A stretch of 64,000 nt of DNA, taken from the NCBI RefSeq assembly GCF_003490935.1, contig NZ_QQGD01000007.1, forward strand, positions 1 to 64,000. Direction: 5' to 3'. The DNA comes from Haemophilus haemolyticus_M. GTDB lineage: Bacteria > Pseudomonadota > Gammaproteobacteria > Enterobacterales > Pasteurellaceae. The position numbers and the translations under genes were made by a program. Below are positions 37,353 through 45,996 of this stretch, piece by piece. The stretch's first letter is position 1; the number at the start of each line of letters is the position of its first letter. The notes beneath the pieces are model-generated. The model worked only from the letters and a program-made list of their open reading frames with translations. It made no database searches and had not been told where the DNA came from.

Positions 37353-37457
37353 AACCGTGGGTAAACATACCCACGGTTAACTAGGTTTCCATATCGTAGA
37401 AGCCAAAAGTTACTCTAACAGAGTGACATCATAGTCAATCTAGGTGTTCTAACCTAG
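37353..37457 (+). ncRNA. Three-hairpin leader between glpQ and glpF
   Basis: Three successive stem-loops occupy the gap: AACCGTGGGTA/TACCCACGGTT (37353-37378), GTTACTCT/AGAGTGAC (37409-37427) and CTAGGT/ACCTAG (37440-37457). Only the first looks like a terminator, and it lacks a T run. An AGGAGGCT sequence (37469-37476) follows, but with no ATG nearby. It may be the glpQ 3' UTR or a structured glpFK leader; I cannot assign a known RNA family. Confidence 0.4.
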
Positions 37458-37572
37458 AATTCAAATAAGGAGGCTATTTCAAAACACTCCGTATTCTTTT
37501 TTAATAGATTCTTCTTCCCTTTTATTTAGGGAAAACACCCTTCATTTCAACCGCACTTCTAAGGAGTGATCT

Positions 37573-38367
37573 ATGGATAAATCATTAAAAGCGAACTGTA
37601 TCGGCGAGTTTTTAGGTACAGCCTTATTGATTTTCTTTGGTGTGGGCTGCGTTGCAGCACTAAAAGTAGCAGGCGCTAGTTTTGGCTTGTGGGAAATCAG
37701 CATTATGTGGGGGATGGGCGTTGCACTTGCAGTATATGCAACAGCTGGTTTATCTGGTGCACATCTAAACCCAGCAGTAACCATTGCCCTTTGGAAATTT
37801 GCTTGCTTTGACGGCAAAAAAGTAATTCCTTACATCATTTCACAAATGCTCGGCGCATTCTTTGCTGCAGCATTAGTTTATGCCTTATACCGCAATGTTT
37901 TTATTGATTATGAAACAGCCCACAACATTGTTCGTGGTACACAAGAAAGTTTAAGCCTTGCGGGTACATTCTCCACTTATCCTCATCCAAGTTTAAGCAT
38001 TGGTGGAGCCTTTGCTGTGGAATTTGTGATTACTGCAATTCTTATGGCATTAATTATGGCATTAACTGACGATGGAAACGGTGTACCTCGTGGTCCACTT
38101 GCGCCATTATTAATTGGTGTATTAATCGCAGTTCTCGGCGGTGCCATGGGCCCATTGACAGGTTTTGCCATGAATCCAGCACGTGACTTCGGACCAAAAT
38201 TCTTTGCTTATCTCGCTGGCTGGGGCGAACTCGCTTTAACTGGCGGACGTGAAATCCCTTATTTTATCGTTCCAATGGTTGCACCTGTTTTAGGCGCATT
38301 AGCTGGTGCATGGTTATACAAAAAAGCAATTGGCGGCAATTTACCTTGTAATTGCGGCTGCGAATAA
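37573..38367 (+). CDS. glpF: Glycerol facilitator GlpF
   Basis: A 264-residue aquaglyceroporin with six membrane helices and two half-helices bearing the paired NPA motifs GAHLNPAVT and FAMNPARDFGP. The Arg after the second NPA is the selectivity-filter residue. The C-terminus is unusually cysteine-rich (LPCNCGCE). It is followed 20 nt later by glpK, so entry and phosphorylation of glycerol are cotranscribed. Confidence 0.97.
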   Translation: MDKSLKANCIGEFLGTALLIFFGVGCVAALKVAGASFGLWEISIMWGMGVALAVYATAGLSGAHLNPAVTIALWKFACFDGKKVIPYIISQMLGAFFAAALVYALYRNVFIDYETAHNIVRGTQESLSLAGTFSTYPHPSLSIGGAFAVEFVITAILMALIMALTDDGNGVPRGPLAPLLIGVLIAVLGGAMGPLTGFAMNPARDFGPKFFAYLAGWGELALTGGREIPYFIVPMVAPVLGALAGAWLYKKAIGGNLPCNCGCE

Positions 38368-38387
38368 TTATTTGAAGGAGTAATACT

Positions 38388-39899
38388 ATGACAGACAAAA
38401 AATACATCATTGCATTAGACCAAGGCACAACAAGCTCTCGCGCAGTATTATTAGATCATAATGCGAATGTGGTTGAAATTGCACAACGTGAATTTACCCA
38501 AATCTACCCTCGAGCTGGTTGGGTAGAACATAATCCAATGGAAATTTGGGCAACTCAAAGCTCAACCTTAAACGAAGTCGTTGCCAAAGCAGGCATTACA
38601 TCTGATGAAATCGCTGCTATCGGTATCACCAACCAACGTGAAACCACCATTGTATGGGAAAAAGCAACCGGTACACCTGTTTATAACGCTATCGTTTGGC
38701 AATGTCGCCGTACAGCAGACATTACCGATAAATTAAAAGCCGATGGCCATGAAGAATACATTCGTAATACCACAGGCTTGGTGGTTGACCCTTACTTCTC
38801 TGGTACAAAAGTAAAATGGATTTTGGATAACGTTGAAGGTGCTAGAGAAAAAGCAGAACGAGGCGAATTATTATTTGGTACCGTTGATACTTGGCTTGTA
38901 TGGAAACTGACTCAAGGCCGAGTGCACGTAACCGATTATACCAATGCATCTCGTACCATGTTATTCAACATTCACACCAAACAATGGGATGACAAGATGC
39001 TTGAAATCTTGAATATTCCACGTTCAATGTTACCTGAAGTGCGTAATTCTTCTGAAATTTACGGCCAAACCAATATCGGTGGTAAAGGCGGTGTTCGTAT
39101 TCCTGTTGCTGGGATTGCTGGTGACCAACAGGCTGCACTTTACGGACATCTTTGCGTACATTCAGGTCAAGCCAAAAACACTTATGGCACAGGTTGCTTT
39201 ATGTTACTCCACACAGGTAACAAAGCTATTACATCCAAAAATGGACTACTCACAACCATCGCTTGTAATGCAAAAGGCGAACCAGAATATGCCTTAGAAG
39301 GTTCTGTATTTATCGCGGGTGCATCAATCCAATGGCTCCGTGATGAACTCAAAATTGTTCACGATAGTTTTGACTCTGAATACTTCGCTCAAAAAGTGAC
39401 TGATAGTAATGGCGTATATGTTGTTCCAGCTTTCACAGGTTTAGGTGCACCATATTGGGATCCATATGCGCGCGGTGCAATTTTTGGCCTTTCTCGCGGT
39501 GCAAACCGTAATCATATTGTTCGTGCAACCTTAGAATCTATTGCTTACCAAACCCGTGATGTCTTAGAGGCTATGCAATCAGATTCTGGTGAACGCTTAC
39601 AATATCTTCGTGTAGATGGTGGCGCAACCAACAATAACTTCTTAATGCAATTCCAAGCTGACATTTTAGATGTAAATGTTGAACGCCCTGTCGTGAAAGA
39701 AGTAACCGCTCTAGGTGCCGCTTACCTTGCTGGTTTAGCAACAGGCTTCTGGAAAGATTTAGACGAGCTTCGCGATAAAGCCCGTGTAGAACGCACCTTT
39801 AGTCCGGACAGCGACAATGAAAAACGCGAACGTCGCTACAAAGGCTGGAAAAAAGCAGTTAAACGCTCATTAGAATGGGCAAAAGAAGATGAAGAATAA
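38388..39899 (+). CDS. glpK: Glycerol kinase
   Basis: A 503-residue FGGY-family kinase producing glycerol-3-phosphate. The N-terminal phosphate-binding motif is ALDQGTTSSRAVLLD. NQRETTIVWEKATG and YGTGCFMLLHTG are conserved, as is the C-terminal FGGY signature ATNNNFLMQFQADIL. It is trapped close to GlpF at the membrane in other bacteria. It ends the glpFK operon at a strong terminator. Confidence 0.98.
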   Translation: MTDKKYIIALDQGTTSSRAVLLDHNANVVEIAQREFTQIYPRAGWVEHNPMEIWATQSSTLNEVVAKAGITSDEIAAIGITNQRETTIVWEKATGTPVYNAIVWQCRRTADITDKLKADGHEEYIRNTTGLVVDPYFSGTKVKWILDNVEGAREKAERGELLFGTVDTWLVWKLTQGRVHVTDYTNASRTMLFNIHTKQWDDKMLEILNIPRSMLPEVRNSSEIYGQTNIGGKGGVRIPVAGIAGDQQAALYGHLCVHSGQAKNTYGTGCFMLLHTGNKAITSKNGLLTTIACNAKGEPEYALEGSVFIAGASIQWLRDELKIVHDSFDSEYFAQKVTDSNGVYVVPAFTGLGAPYWDPYARGAIFGLSRGANRNHIVRATLESIAYQTRDVLEAMQSDSGERLQYLRVDGGATNNNFLMQFQADILDVNVERPVVKEVTALGAAYLAGLATGFWKDLDELRDKARVERTFSPDSDNEKRERRYKGWKKAVKRSLEWAKEDEE

Positions 39900-39923
39900 T
39901 TTATAAATTAATTCTCATACAAA

Positions 39924-39962
39924 AAAGCGGTCAAAACTTCTTTTATTTTGACCGCTCTTTTA
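39924..39962. terminator. Bidirectional terminator between glpK and gpt
   Basis: AGCGGTCAAAA (39926-39936) pairs with TTTTGACCGCT (39946-39956), flanked by A-run and T-run. It serves the convergent glpK and gpt ends. Confidence 0.88.
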
Positions 39963-39981
39963 TTTTGTATCTGTATAAAAA

Positions 39982-40449
39982 TTATTTTCTAGAGAGAGGT
40001 GGAACAAAGGTCAAACCTAAATCCCAAGGTTGCTCAATCCAAGTATTTTGTGGAATATCAATCACGTAATCATCCACTAATTCTGCACCTGCAGGTTTTG
40101 CAAATACAGTCACAAATTTTGCATTAGGGTACATTTGACGAATCGCACGCGCTGTATTACCCGTATCAACTAAATCGTCTACCACGATAAACCCTTCACC
40201 GCCATTTGGTACTTTAGCAGCATGAAGAACTTGTAATTCACCTTGATTGTTATGATCGTGATAACTTGCGATACAAACAGTCTCAATATGGCGAAGACCT
40301 AACTCACGAGCCAAAACAGCTGCTGGAAATAAACCACCGCGACTCACCGCAATAATACCTTTCCATTGAGAAGCCGGAAGTAAACGTTCAGATAATTTGC
40401 GGGCATGCATTTGGAACATATCCCAAGTCACCACATATTTTTCGCTCAT
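39982..40449 (-). CDS. gpt: Xanthine-guanine phosphoribosyltransferase
   Basis: A 155-residue purine salvage enzyme that makes XMP or GMP from xanthine or guanine and PRPP. It contains the PRPP-binding motif FIVVDDLVDTGNTAR and the N-terminal IIAVSRGGLFPAAVLARELG. It is membrane-associated in E. coli. It is divergent from pepD, as in other Pasteurellaceae and enterobacteria. Confidence 0.97.
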   Translation of the reverse strand: MSEKYVVTWDMFQMHARKLSERLLPASQWKGIIAVSRGGLFPAAVLARELGLRHIETVCIASYHDHNNQGELQVLHAAKVPNGGEGFIVVDDLVDTGNTARAIRQMYPNAKFVTVFAKPAGAELVDDYVIDIPQNTWIEQPWDLGLTFVPPLSRK

Positions 40450-40555
40450 AATTGCACCTTAGAAATTTATCGATAAATAAAAATTGCGTAAGGATAACCC
40501 GAAATGGCGTTTTATGCTATTATTTCACGAAATTTTTCAGTAAAAAGGAGTGACT

Positions 40556-42010
40556 ATGTCTGAAATTACAACACTTAAACCAGCATTACTGTGGAAATGG
40601 TTCGATCAAATCTGTGCAATCCCTCACCCTTCTCATCATGAAGATGCGTTAGCTAACTTTATTGTAAATTGCGCGAAAGAAAAGAATTTTTTTGTTGAAC
40701 GTGATGAAGTGGGGAATGTCCTCATTCGTAAACCCGCTACGAAAGGAATGGAAAATCACACGCCAGTTGTTCTACAAGCCCATCTAGATATGGTGCCTCA
40801 GGCTAATGAAGGCAACCCACATGATTTTACCAAAGATCCTATTCAACCTTATATTGACGGGGAATGGGTGAAAGCGCGAGGTACAACATTAGGATCTGAC
40901 AATGGTATCGGTTTAGCCTCTACGTTAGCGGTACTAGAAAGCAATGATTTAGCTCATCCACCTCTTGAAGTGCTTTTAACAATGACTGAAGAAACCGGCA
41001 TGGATGGAGCAAAAGGTTTACGTCATAACTGGTTACAATCTGAAATTTTAATTAATACAGATACCGAAGAAATTGGCGAAATTTACATTGGTTGTGCGGG
41101 CGGGATTAACGCAAACTTTGAAATTCCAGTTCAATATGAAACCAATCCGTTTGAGCACAGCGCACAAATCACCCTTAAAGGTTTACGTGGCGGCCACTCT
41201 GGTGGCGATATCCATACAGGGCGTGCAAATGCAATCAAAGTATTAGCACGAGTATTAGCAAAACTCTCTCAAAATGAACCGCACTTTACTCTCTCTGAAA
41301 TTCGTGGTGGCTCAATTCGTAATGCAATTCCTCGAGAAGCTGTAGCCGTATTAGCCTTTAATGGTGATATAAAAGCTATGGAAAGTGCGGTAGAAAATCT
41401 AGCGGTTGTTCTTAAAGAAGAATTAGCAATTGCAGAACCTAATTTCACACTTTTTGTAGAATCAGCAGAAAAAGCCCCTACCGTATTCACCGCACAAAGT
41501 ACTCAAACGGTAATTAACGCACTCAACGTATTACCAAACGGCGTAATCCGCAATAGTGATGTAGTTAAAAATGTTGTAGAAAGTTCATTAAGCGTTGGCG
41601 TATTGAAAACAGAAGGTTATGTTGTAAAAAGCACCATTTTAGTTCGTTCATTAATTGAAAGCGGTAAATATTACGTAACAGAAATGCTTAGCTCACTTGC
41701 AATCTTAACAAATGCAAAAGTTGAGTTTTCTGCGCCTTATCCGGGCTGGCAACCTGTAAATGATTCAACTATCTTGGACGTTACTCGCAAACATTATGCT
41801 GAAGTGCTAGGCGAGCAACCTGTAGTGAAAGTCATTCACGCAGGATTAGAATGTGGTCTTTTAAAGGAACATTATCCACACATAGAAATGATTTCTATCG
41901 GGCCAACAATTCGAAATGCTCACTCACCAGATGAGAAAGTGGAAATTGCAACGGTGCAAACCTATTGGGATTTATTGACGAGAGTATTAGCGGACATTCC
42001 AGCAAAGTAA
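40556..42010 (+). CDS. pepD: Aminoacyl-histidine dipeptidase (peptidase D)
   Basis: A 484-residue M20/M28-type metallopeptidase cleaving Xaa-His dipeptides. Metal-binding segments are VVLQAHLDMVPQ, GTTLGSDNGIG and LTMTEETGMDGAKGL, and near the C-terminus VIHAGLECGLL. The start at 40556 follows AAGGAG (40545-40550); an in-frame GTG at 40550 overlaps that Shine-Dalgarno and is rejected. It is the last chromosomal gene before the integrated element. Confidence 0.96.
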   Translation: MSEITTLKPALLWKWFDQICAIPHPSHHEDALANFIVNCAKEKNFFVERDEVGNVLIRKPATKGMENHTPVVLQAHLDMVPQANEGNPHDFTKDPIQPYIDGEWVKARGTTLGSDNGIGLASTLAVLESNDLAHPPLEVLLTMTEETGMDGAKGLRHNWLQSEILINTDTEEIGEIYIGCAGGINANFEIPVQYETNPFEHSAQITLKGLRGGHSGGDIHTGRANAIKVLARVLAKLSQNEPHFTLSEIRGGSIRNAIPREAVAVLAFNGDIKAMESAVENLAVVLKEELAIAEPNFTLFVESAEKAPTVFTAQSTQTVINALNVLPNGVIRNSDVVKNVVESSLSVGVLKTEGYVVKSTILVRSLIESGKYYVTEMLSSLAILTNAKVEFSAPYPGWQPVNDSTILDVTRKHYAEVLGEQPVVKVIHAGLECGLLKEHYPHIEMISIGPTIRNAHSPDEKVEIATVQTYWDLLTRVLADIPAK

Positions 42011-42028
42011 TCTAGTATTAATCGAAAA

Positions 42029-42068
42029 GGGCGGTCAAAATTAAAAACGGTTTTGACCGCTTTTATTT
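42029..42068 (+). terminator. Rho-independent terminator of pepD
   Basis: GCGGTCAAAA (42031-42040) pairs with TTTTGACCGC (42051-42060) around 10 nt and is followed by a T-rich run. It lies 40 bp outside the element. Confidence 0.88.
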
Positions 42069-42106
42069 TTATAGACAATAGAAATGATAAAAATGAAATA
42101 TATAGA

Positions 42107-42131
42107 ATTGGCGGAGGGAATGGGAGTTGAA
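42107..42131. other. Distal attachment site of the element
   Basis: ATTGGCGGAGGGAATGGGAG then TTGAA repeats the tRNA-Sec 3' end at 56701-56726 with one missing G and one C-to-T change. This is the end of the element away from the integrase. The preceding bases (TATAGA versus TATGG) are also similar. Confidence 0.85.
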
Positions 42132-42360
42132 TTTCATCTCTAACATAATGAAAGACAAGGATATTATTTTTTAGCATCAAAAATATAGTACAAAATATGG
42201 TACTAAAAAATTTTTTTCGTTGATTTTTGATTACTTTTTAATCAAATTTGAAAGCAACCCTAAATGATGATTTACCCGTGCCAAAAATCAAACTTTAAAC
42301 ATCTTAACCACGTAATGATAGCTCACTATCTTTTATAGTAAAAAATAAAAATTTTCGCGG
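42132..42360. other. Non-coding left end with integrase-arm-like repeat
   Basis: AT-rich sequence without ORFs. At 42186-42210 TAGTACAAAATATGGTACTA closely repeats TAGTACAAAAAATGTTACTA at 56571-56590, in the same orientation. Such pairs near the two att sites are typical of integrase arm-type or excisionase sites. Confidence 0.55.
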
Positions 42361-42377
42361 GAGATTTTTTTTGTGAA

Positions 42378-42526
42378 GTTTAATCACTTATTCACTTCTA
42401 ACGGTCATTTTTCACTGTAAGCATTTGATTATAAAAGACAAAAAGACAAGTGATTAACAAGTGATACACAAGTGATAAAGTGATTAATGAAAGTGATTTA
42501 TCACTTTTTTTGCCATTTAATCACTT
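42378..42526. repeat. Left iteron cluster (AAGTGAT repeats), candidate replication origin
   Basis: Five AAGTGAT copies begin at 42448, 42459, 42470, 42478 and 42491, the first three at exactly 11-bp steps. Reverse copies ATCACTT occur at 42383, 42500 and 42520. The block is mirrored in inverted orientation at 54973-55071. Iterons at two separated sites recall ori1 and crr of satellite P4. The remainder to 42674 has no gene signal. Confidence 0.6.
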
Positions 42527-42674
42527 CTAGCCACCAGCAAAAAAGAAAAATGCGATCTATTTGACAAATTTTCTAATTCACAAAGGGAAGGAATAAAGTG
42601 GCGTTATTTTAGCCTCTTTATATTATTTTATACTCTCTATGTATAATTATACGCTTAATGTATAAAAATTTATC

Positions 42675-42866
42675 CTATCCCTGCTGATTTAGCCATTGTT
42701 CTATATCCTCCGCACTAGCTAAATTTGGTATTGTGTCAAAATCATCATTTACGCGTTGCGTTATTCTCTCTAAATCATAAGTAAAAGAATAGTGATTGAT
42801 TTTACCAGCCTGTGTAAGCTCTGTTTTTAATAACTCTACAAGTGGTTTGGGTTTAGATACTTTCAT
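42675..42866 (-). CDS. Small hypothetical protein at the satellite's distal end
   Basis: A 63-residue soluble, acidic protein (MKVSKPKPLVELLKTELTQ) with no recognised motif. It is the last minus-strand ORF of the element and follows the HigA-like gene by 158 nt. Only a weak Shine-Dalgarno is visible. A hairpin-rich segment (42876-42917) lies immediately upstream. It may be a small regulator or simply a conserved cargo ORF. Confidence 0.5.
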   Translation of the reverse strand: MKVSKPKPLVELLKTELTQAGKINHYSFTYDLERITQRVNDDFDTIPNLASAEDIEQWLNQQG

Positions 42867-42933
42867 AACTCAAGGAACGCAATTTTTAAATATTGCGTTA
42901 GTTAACGCATTTTTTTCAAGGTTGTCTATAGTT

Positions 42934-42978
42934 CTCGCGCGCGTGCGCGCGTACTGGTCAAAAAACTCAATAAAAAAA
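42934..42978. repeat. GCGCGCGTACTG dispersed repeat, copy 1
   Basis: CTCGCGCGCGTGCGCGCGTA followed by CTGGTCAAAAAACTCAATAA. The same core appears at 43753-43791 and 52285-52315. It is placed after the HigA-like gene, just beyond that gene's terminator. Confidence 0.7.
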
Positions 42979-42994
42979 CGCCTAAAGTAGGCGT
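42971..42994 (-). terminator. Terminator of the HigBA-like operon
   Basis: ACGCCTA (42978-42984) pairs with TAGGCGT (42988-42994) around AAG. On the minus strand it is followed by a run of T residues. Confidence 0.85.
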
Positions 42995-43024
42995 TCTATC
43001 ATTAATAGCGTTGATGATTGTTTA

Positions 43025-43333
43025 TTATATCCCAGCGATAAGCTCAAAGGTTTGCGGGGCTTTATCCACCATGCGCAGCAATAAAGAGGCGTGTGCGCTA
43101 GGTTTGGTTTTACCTTGCTCCCAGCCTTGATAGGTTCTTACACTGGTTCGTAACTTCTGCGCAAAGACAGCTTGAGAAAGGTTTAATTTCTCTCTAATTG
43201 CTTTCACTTCCTCTGCCGTAATGCTTGCTGGCTCAATTCGTTCACGCGTTTCTGTGCGTAGTGTGATTTTACCTTGTAAATGTTGCTCAAGAGCTTGCGC
43301 GCCTTCCATTAAATCGTCAAATAAACGGCTCAT
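43025..43333 (-). CDS. HigA-like helix-turn-helix antitoxin
   Basis: A 102-residue protein with a C-terminal Xre-type helix-turn-helix (VKAIREKLNLSQAVFAQKLRTSVRTYQGWEQGKTKPSAHA, about residues 45-83), typical of HigA/NadS antitoxins that neutralise a RelE-fold toxin and repress the operon. Its start overlaps the toxin stop by 4 nt. The toxin-first order is characteristic of higBA. Confidence 0.88.
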   Translation of the reverse strand: MSRLFDDLMEGAQALEQHLQGKITLRTETRERIEPASITAEEVKAIREKLNLSQAVFAQKLRTSVRTYQGWEQGKTKPSAHASLLLRMVDKAPQTFELIAGI

Positions 43334-43677
43334 TCTTTCCCCCTTGCCATTGCCTTTAAATTCTCTAATACCACTTTAAATGCGCGTTTCTCGCTTTCGT
43401 TTAAGTCTGCTTTTTCTCCTTTTCCGTAAGCACTAAAAAGCCATATTTGCGCACCGTCTAAAAAGTAGTAATAAATCACCCTTGCGCCACCACGTTTACC
43501 TTTATTTCTCTCATTATCTGCAATCCTAATTTTTCTCAATCCGCCTGTATTTTGTATCACATCGCCTTTTTCGGGATTTTCTAATAGCTCATTCTGAAAA
43601 GTCCGATATTCATCATCAGATAAATGCACTTTTCTGTAACGCTCAAAGGGTGGTAATTCAATAAACGATAGTTTCAC
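43330..43677 (-). CDS. HigB/RelE-fold toxin
   Basis: A 115-residue protein of the RelE/HigB superfamily. RKIRIADNERNKGKRGGARVIYYYF carries the basic core strand, and LLENPEKGDVIQNTGGLRKI the preceding helix-loop. Such toxins cleave mRNA on the ribosome. It is the first gene of the toxin-first pair and has its own upstream gap of 157 bp containing the helicase terminator. It probably stabilises the integrated element. Confidence 0.88.
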   Translation of the reverse strand: MKLSFIELPPFERYRKVHLSDDEYRTFQNELLENPEKGDVIQNTGGLRKIRIADNERNKGKRGGARVIYYYFLDGAQIWLFSAYGKGEKADLNESEKRAFKVVLENLKAMARGKE

Positions 43678-43752
43678 GATAAATAGGGTAAATGTTATTT
43701 GTTGCTAATTATACGCTTTAAGGGTATGAAGTAAATGTTTTATTGCTCATTT

Positions 43753-43791
43753 CCTCGCGCGCGCGTACTGATCCCGAAACTCAATAAAAAA
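43753..43791. repeat. GCGCGCGTACTG dispersed repeat, copy 2
   Basis: CCTCGCGCGCGCGTACTGAT followed by CCCGAAACTCAATAAAAAA. It matches copy 1 over the GC core and the ACTCAATAAAAAA flank and also lies just beyond a terminator, here that of the helicase gene. Confidence 0.7.
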
Positions 43792-43818
43792 GGCTCAATG
43801 CACTGCACTAAGCCTTTT
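43787..43818 (-). terminator. Terminator of the satellite replication operon
   Basis: On the minus strand AAAGGCTTAGTGCA folds onto TGCATTGAGCCTTT and is followed by a T run. It lies just after the helicase stop at 43835. Confidence 0.8.
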
Positions 43819-43834
43819 AATTATCCATCTGCGG

Positions 43835-45637
43835 TTACTCTTGCCACTCTGCCATAGTTTGACCTATGTTTATGTAGTAAATATTGGTAACGTTCTTACC
43901 GTCCTTTAATCGCTTTTTGAACTCGTGGGGGTATTTGCTTTCTTTAGTTGCCTGTCTAAACGAATCAAGAAAACGACTGCGCCCTAGTGGTTTATTGATG
44001 CCCATGCAATCACAATAGAAAAGATATGATGCGTAAAGATATTGCCGTTCAGCGTTTTTAATTTGCGCCCTTGCATTGCCCATATACAAGCCGTTCATTT
44101 CTTCTCGTGCGGTAAAGTGTCGGCAGAAATCTAGAATATGGTCGGCTTTCTGTTTCACTTCTAAGGCTTCCATTGATTCCCTCTGCTCAAGTAGTAATGC
44201 CCTTGCCTCTTTCGGGTCTTTGAATGTATCTAATAACAAGCGCACAATGCCAGCCGATTCTGAAAGCAGTTTATCCACCAGCTTTGTATCAATCATTGAT
44301 TCAGGTACTGCCTTGTTGAAATGATAGATTACGCGTCTACGAGCAATACCCCCATTATGCTCCTTGAATGTTGCGCTCTTGTTGTTTGTCATCATATACA
44401 CCGCATTGATAGTCGTATCGAAAGGGTCTCGATAAAGCAATCTTACGCTAATAGTATCGCCCCCTGTTATCGCCCTTAATTCTGCGCCATCGCCTATATA
44501 GTTTTCTTGATCGCTTGAATAGATTAATGTTTTATCAATGAGTTTCGCTCTATGGTTAATATTTTCTAATTCTTTGAGGGTAATTGAGGCAGTATTATCC
44601 GCACCAACCAACATCTTAGCCAGCTCATTAAAAATACTTTTACCGCTACCTCCCACGCCTGTAATCTCTAAAAATAATTGCCAGTCGTAGCGATTGGTTA
44701 GCACCATGTAGAGTGCCGCTAAAATGCGCTTAGCCTTGCGTTCATCGTTACCACTTACCCAATCAAGCCATTTGTCAAAATTAGGCGTAAAGATTGGCGT
44801 TTCGCTGTAATCAATATCGATATAGGAAGTAAGATAATAATCAGGTGAGTGCGGTAAAAATTCCCCTGTTTTCGTATCAAGTACACCGTTAGAAAATGCC
44901 AACAAATTCTTTCTGCGCTCGCCCATTGGCTCAAGATAATAATCCAGCATAAGCCCTACCATATTTTCTATTTTGCGCTTGCTGTAACCAATCTCTTTCT
45001 CCTCAAAGAATCTTTTTACTTCTCGCCCTAATTTTTTATCCGTGAGGAATTGCCACTTTTTGCCAGTCCATAAATAAGCCAGTGTATTAACACTATCAAC
45101 CTTTAAAGTTTCGCCTGTCCACGCTAAAAAATCCCTCACTTTGAGATTATCGCTTAAATGGTCGAACATTTTGGCGTAACACTCATCAACTTCTTTAATG
45201 TTGCCGTGATAGGTTTCCCCATTGCGTAACCGTTGAATATATCGGCTTACATCTTCCAGTATTTCGCCCGCCTCATTGCAATAAATCACATTCTCTGCGC
45301 TGGTGGTCTGCACGATATTTAAATAAATGCGCTCAAGCGTTTCATTTGAGAGTACTACGCCATTATTAGCCTGTATTAAGCGGATAGACTGGGTATTTTT
45401 GGGCACAATGCGATAGCGTTCTATATGCTCTAAAATCTCACTATCAATCACCACGCAAGGGAATGATTTCCCTTGCTCGCCTAATGTGTTTTCTAGCTCA
45501 ATCTCTACCGCACTTTTACCCATTTCATTAAAATGCTTTGCAATGGCTTGTGCTTGCGTGCCTATGCAGATAGTAACAATGCTTTGCCCTGTGGGGTCTT
45601 GCTGTTTAGCGTAAGGGGCATTGATTAATTTAGCCAT
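43835..45637 (-). CDS. Satellite replicative helicase, D5-type SF3 ATPase
   Basis: A 600-residue protein. The SF3 helicase core has Walker A GVGGSGKS at residues 327-334 (LFLEITGVGGSGKSIFNELA). YSSDQENYIGDGAELRAITGGD then supplies Walker B-like and sensor segments, with the arginine region AVYMMTNNKSATFKEHNGGIARRRVIYHF. The D5_N-like region (about 180-320) precedes it. The N-terminal 170 residues have no primase motif I recognise. It resembles the helicase part of P4 alpha and poxvirus-D5-like phage proteins. It is the last gene of an overlapping operon led by the antisense-RNA region. Confidence 0.88.
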   Translation of the reverse strand: MAKLINAPYAKQQDPTGQSIVTICIGTQAQAIAKHFNEMGKSAVEIELENTLGEQGKSFPCVVIDSEILEHIERYRIVPKNTQSIRLIQANNGVVLSNETLERIYLNIVQTTSAENVIYCNEAGEILEDVSRYIQRLRNGETYHGNIKEVDECYAKMFDHLSDNLKVRDFLAWTGETLKVDSVNTLAYLWTGKKWQFLTDKKLGREVKRFFEEKEIGYSKRKIENMVGLMLDYYLEPMGERRKNLLAFSNGVLDTKTGEFLPHSPDYYLTSYIDIDYSETPIFTPNFDKWLDWVSGNDERKAKRILAALYMVLTNRYDWQLFLEITGVGGSGKSIFNELAKMLVGADNTASITLKELENINHRAKLIDKTLIYSSDQENYIGDGAELRAITGGDTISVRLLYRDPFDTTINAVYMMTNNKSATFKEHNGGIARRRVIYHFNKAVPESMIDTKLVDKLLSESAGIVRLLLDTFKDPKEARALLLEQRESMEALEVKQKADHILDFCRHFTAREEMNGLYMGNARAQIKNAERQYLYASYLFYCDCMGINKPLGRSRFLDSFRQATKESKYPHEFKKRLKDGKNVTNIYYINIGQTMAEWQE

Positions 45638-45996
45638 TTCTTGCCCCCTTGCTCTGCATCAATCTCTAATCCAATTCCTGCACATTGCTTAAATAAAAAT
45701 GCGTCCTTGAACTGAATCACTCTAATTTGTGCAGTAGGGTAGAGTGTTTTGAAAGGTGCAATCGCCTCCTCAGCATCTGCACGACTTCTTTTCCCTTCTG
45801 CGTGAATAATAGGCGCGCGTGGTGTGTAATGGTTTAAATTAATGGCTCTGATATTTGTGAGTTTCCCTTGTTTAGCATAGATGTGATGAAGACTTAAAAT
45901 ATCCCCTTTGGTTTCTCGCATTGCGACAACAATCGGCATAAAAGCATCCTCAAAAACGTGATAGCCAGCAGTTAAAATAAAGGCGGTTTTACTCAT
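45625..45996 (-). CDS. Hypothetical protein in the satellite replication operon
   Basis: A 123-residue protein (MSKTAFILTAGYHVFEDAFMP) without a motif I can name. It overlaps the helicase start by 13 nt and its own start overlaps the preceding gene by 8 nt, so it is translationally coupled to replication. Given the position and the alternating hydrophobic strands, a primase-associated fragment is conceivable but unproven. Confidence 0.65.
   Translation of the reverse strand: MSKTAFILTAGYHVFEDAFMPIVVAMRETKGDILSLHHIYAKQGKLTNIRAINLNHYTPRAPIIHAEGKRSRADAEEAIAPFKTLYPTAQIRVIQFKDAFLFKQCAGIGLEIDAEQGGKKWLN

Noticed and set aside
42796..42990. Plus-strand ORF of 64 codons in the island's left end
   Set aside because: It crosses the attenuator-like hairpins and the GC repeat, overlaps the minus-strand 63-residue gene, and has no Shine-Dalgarno or recognisable protein features.
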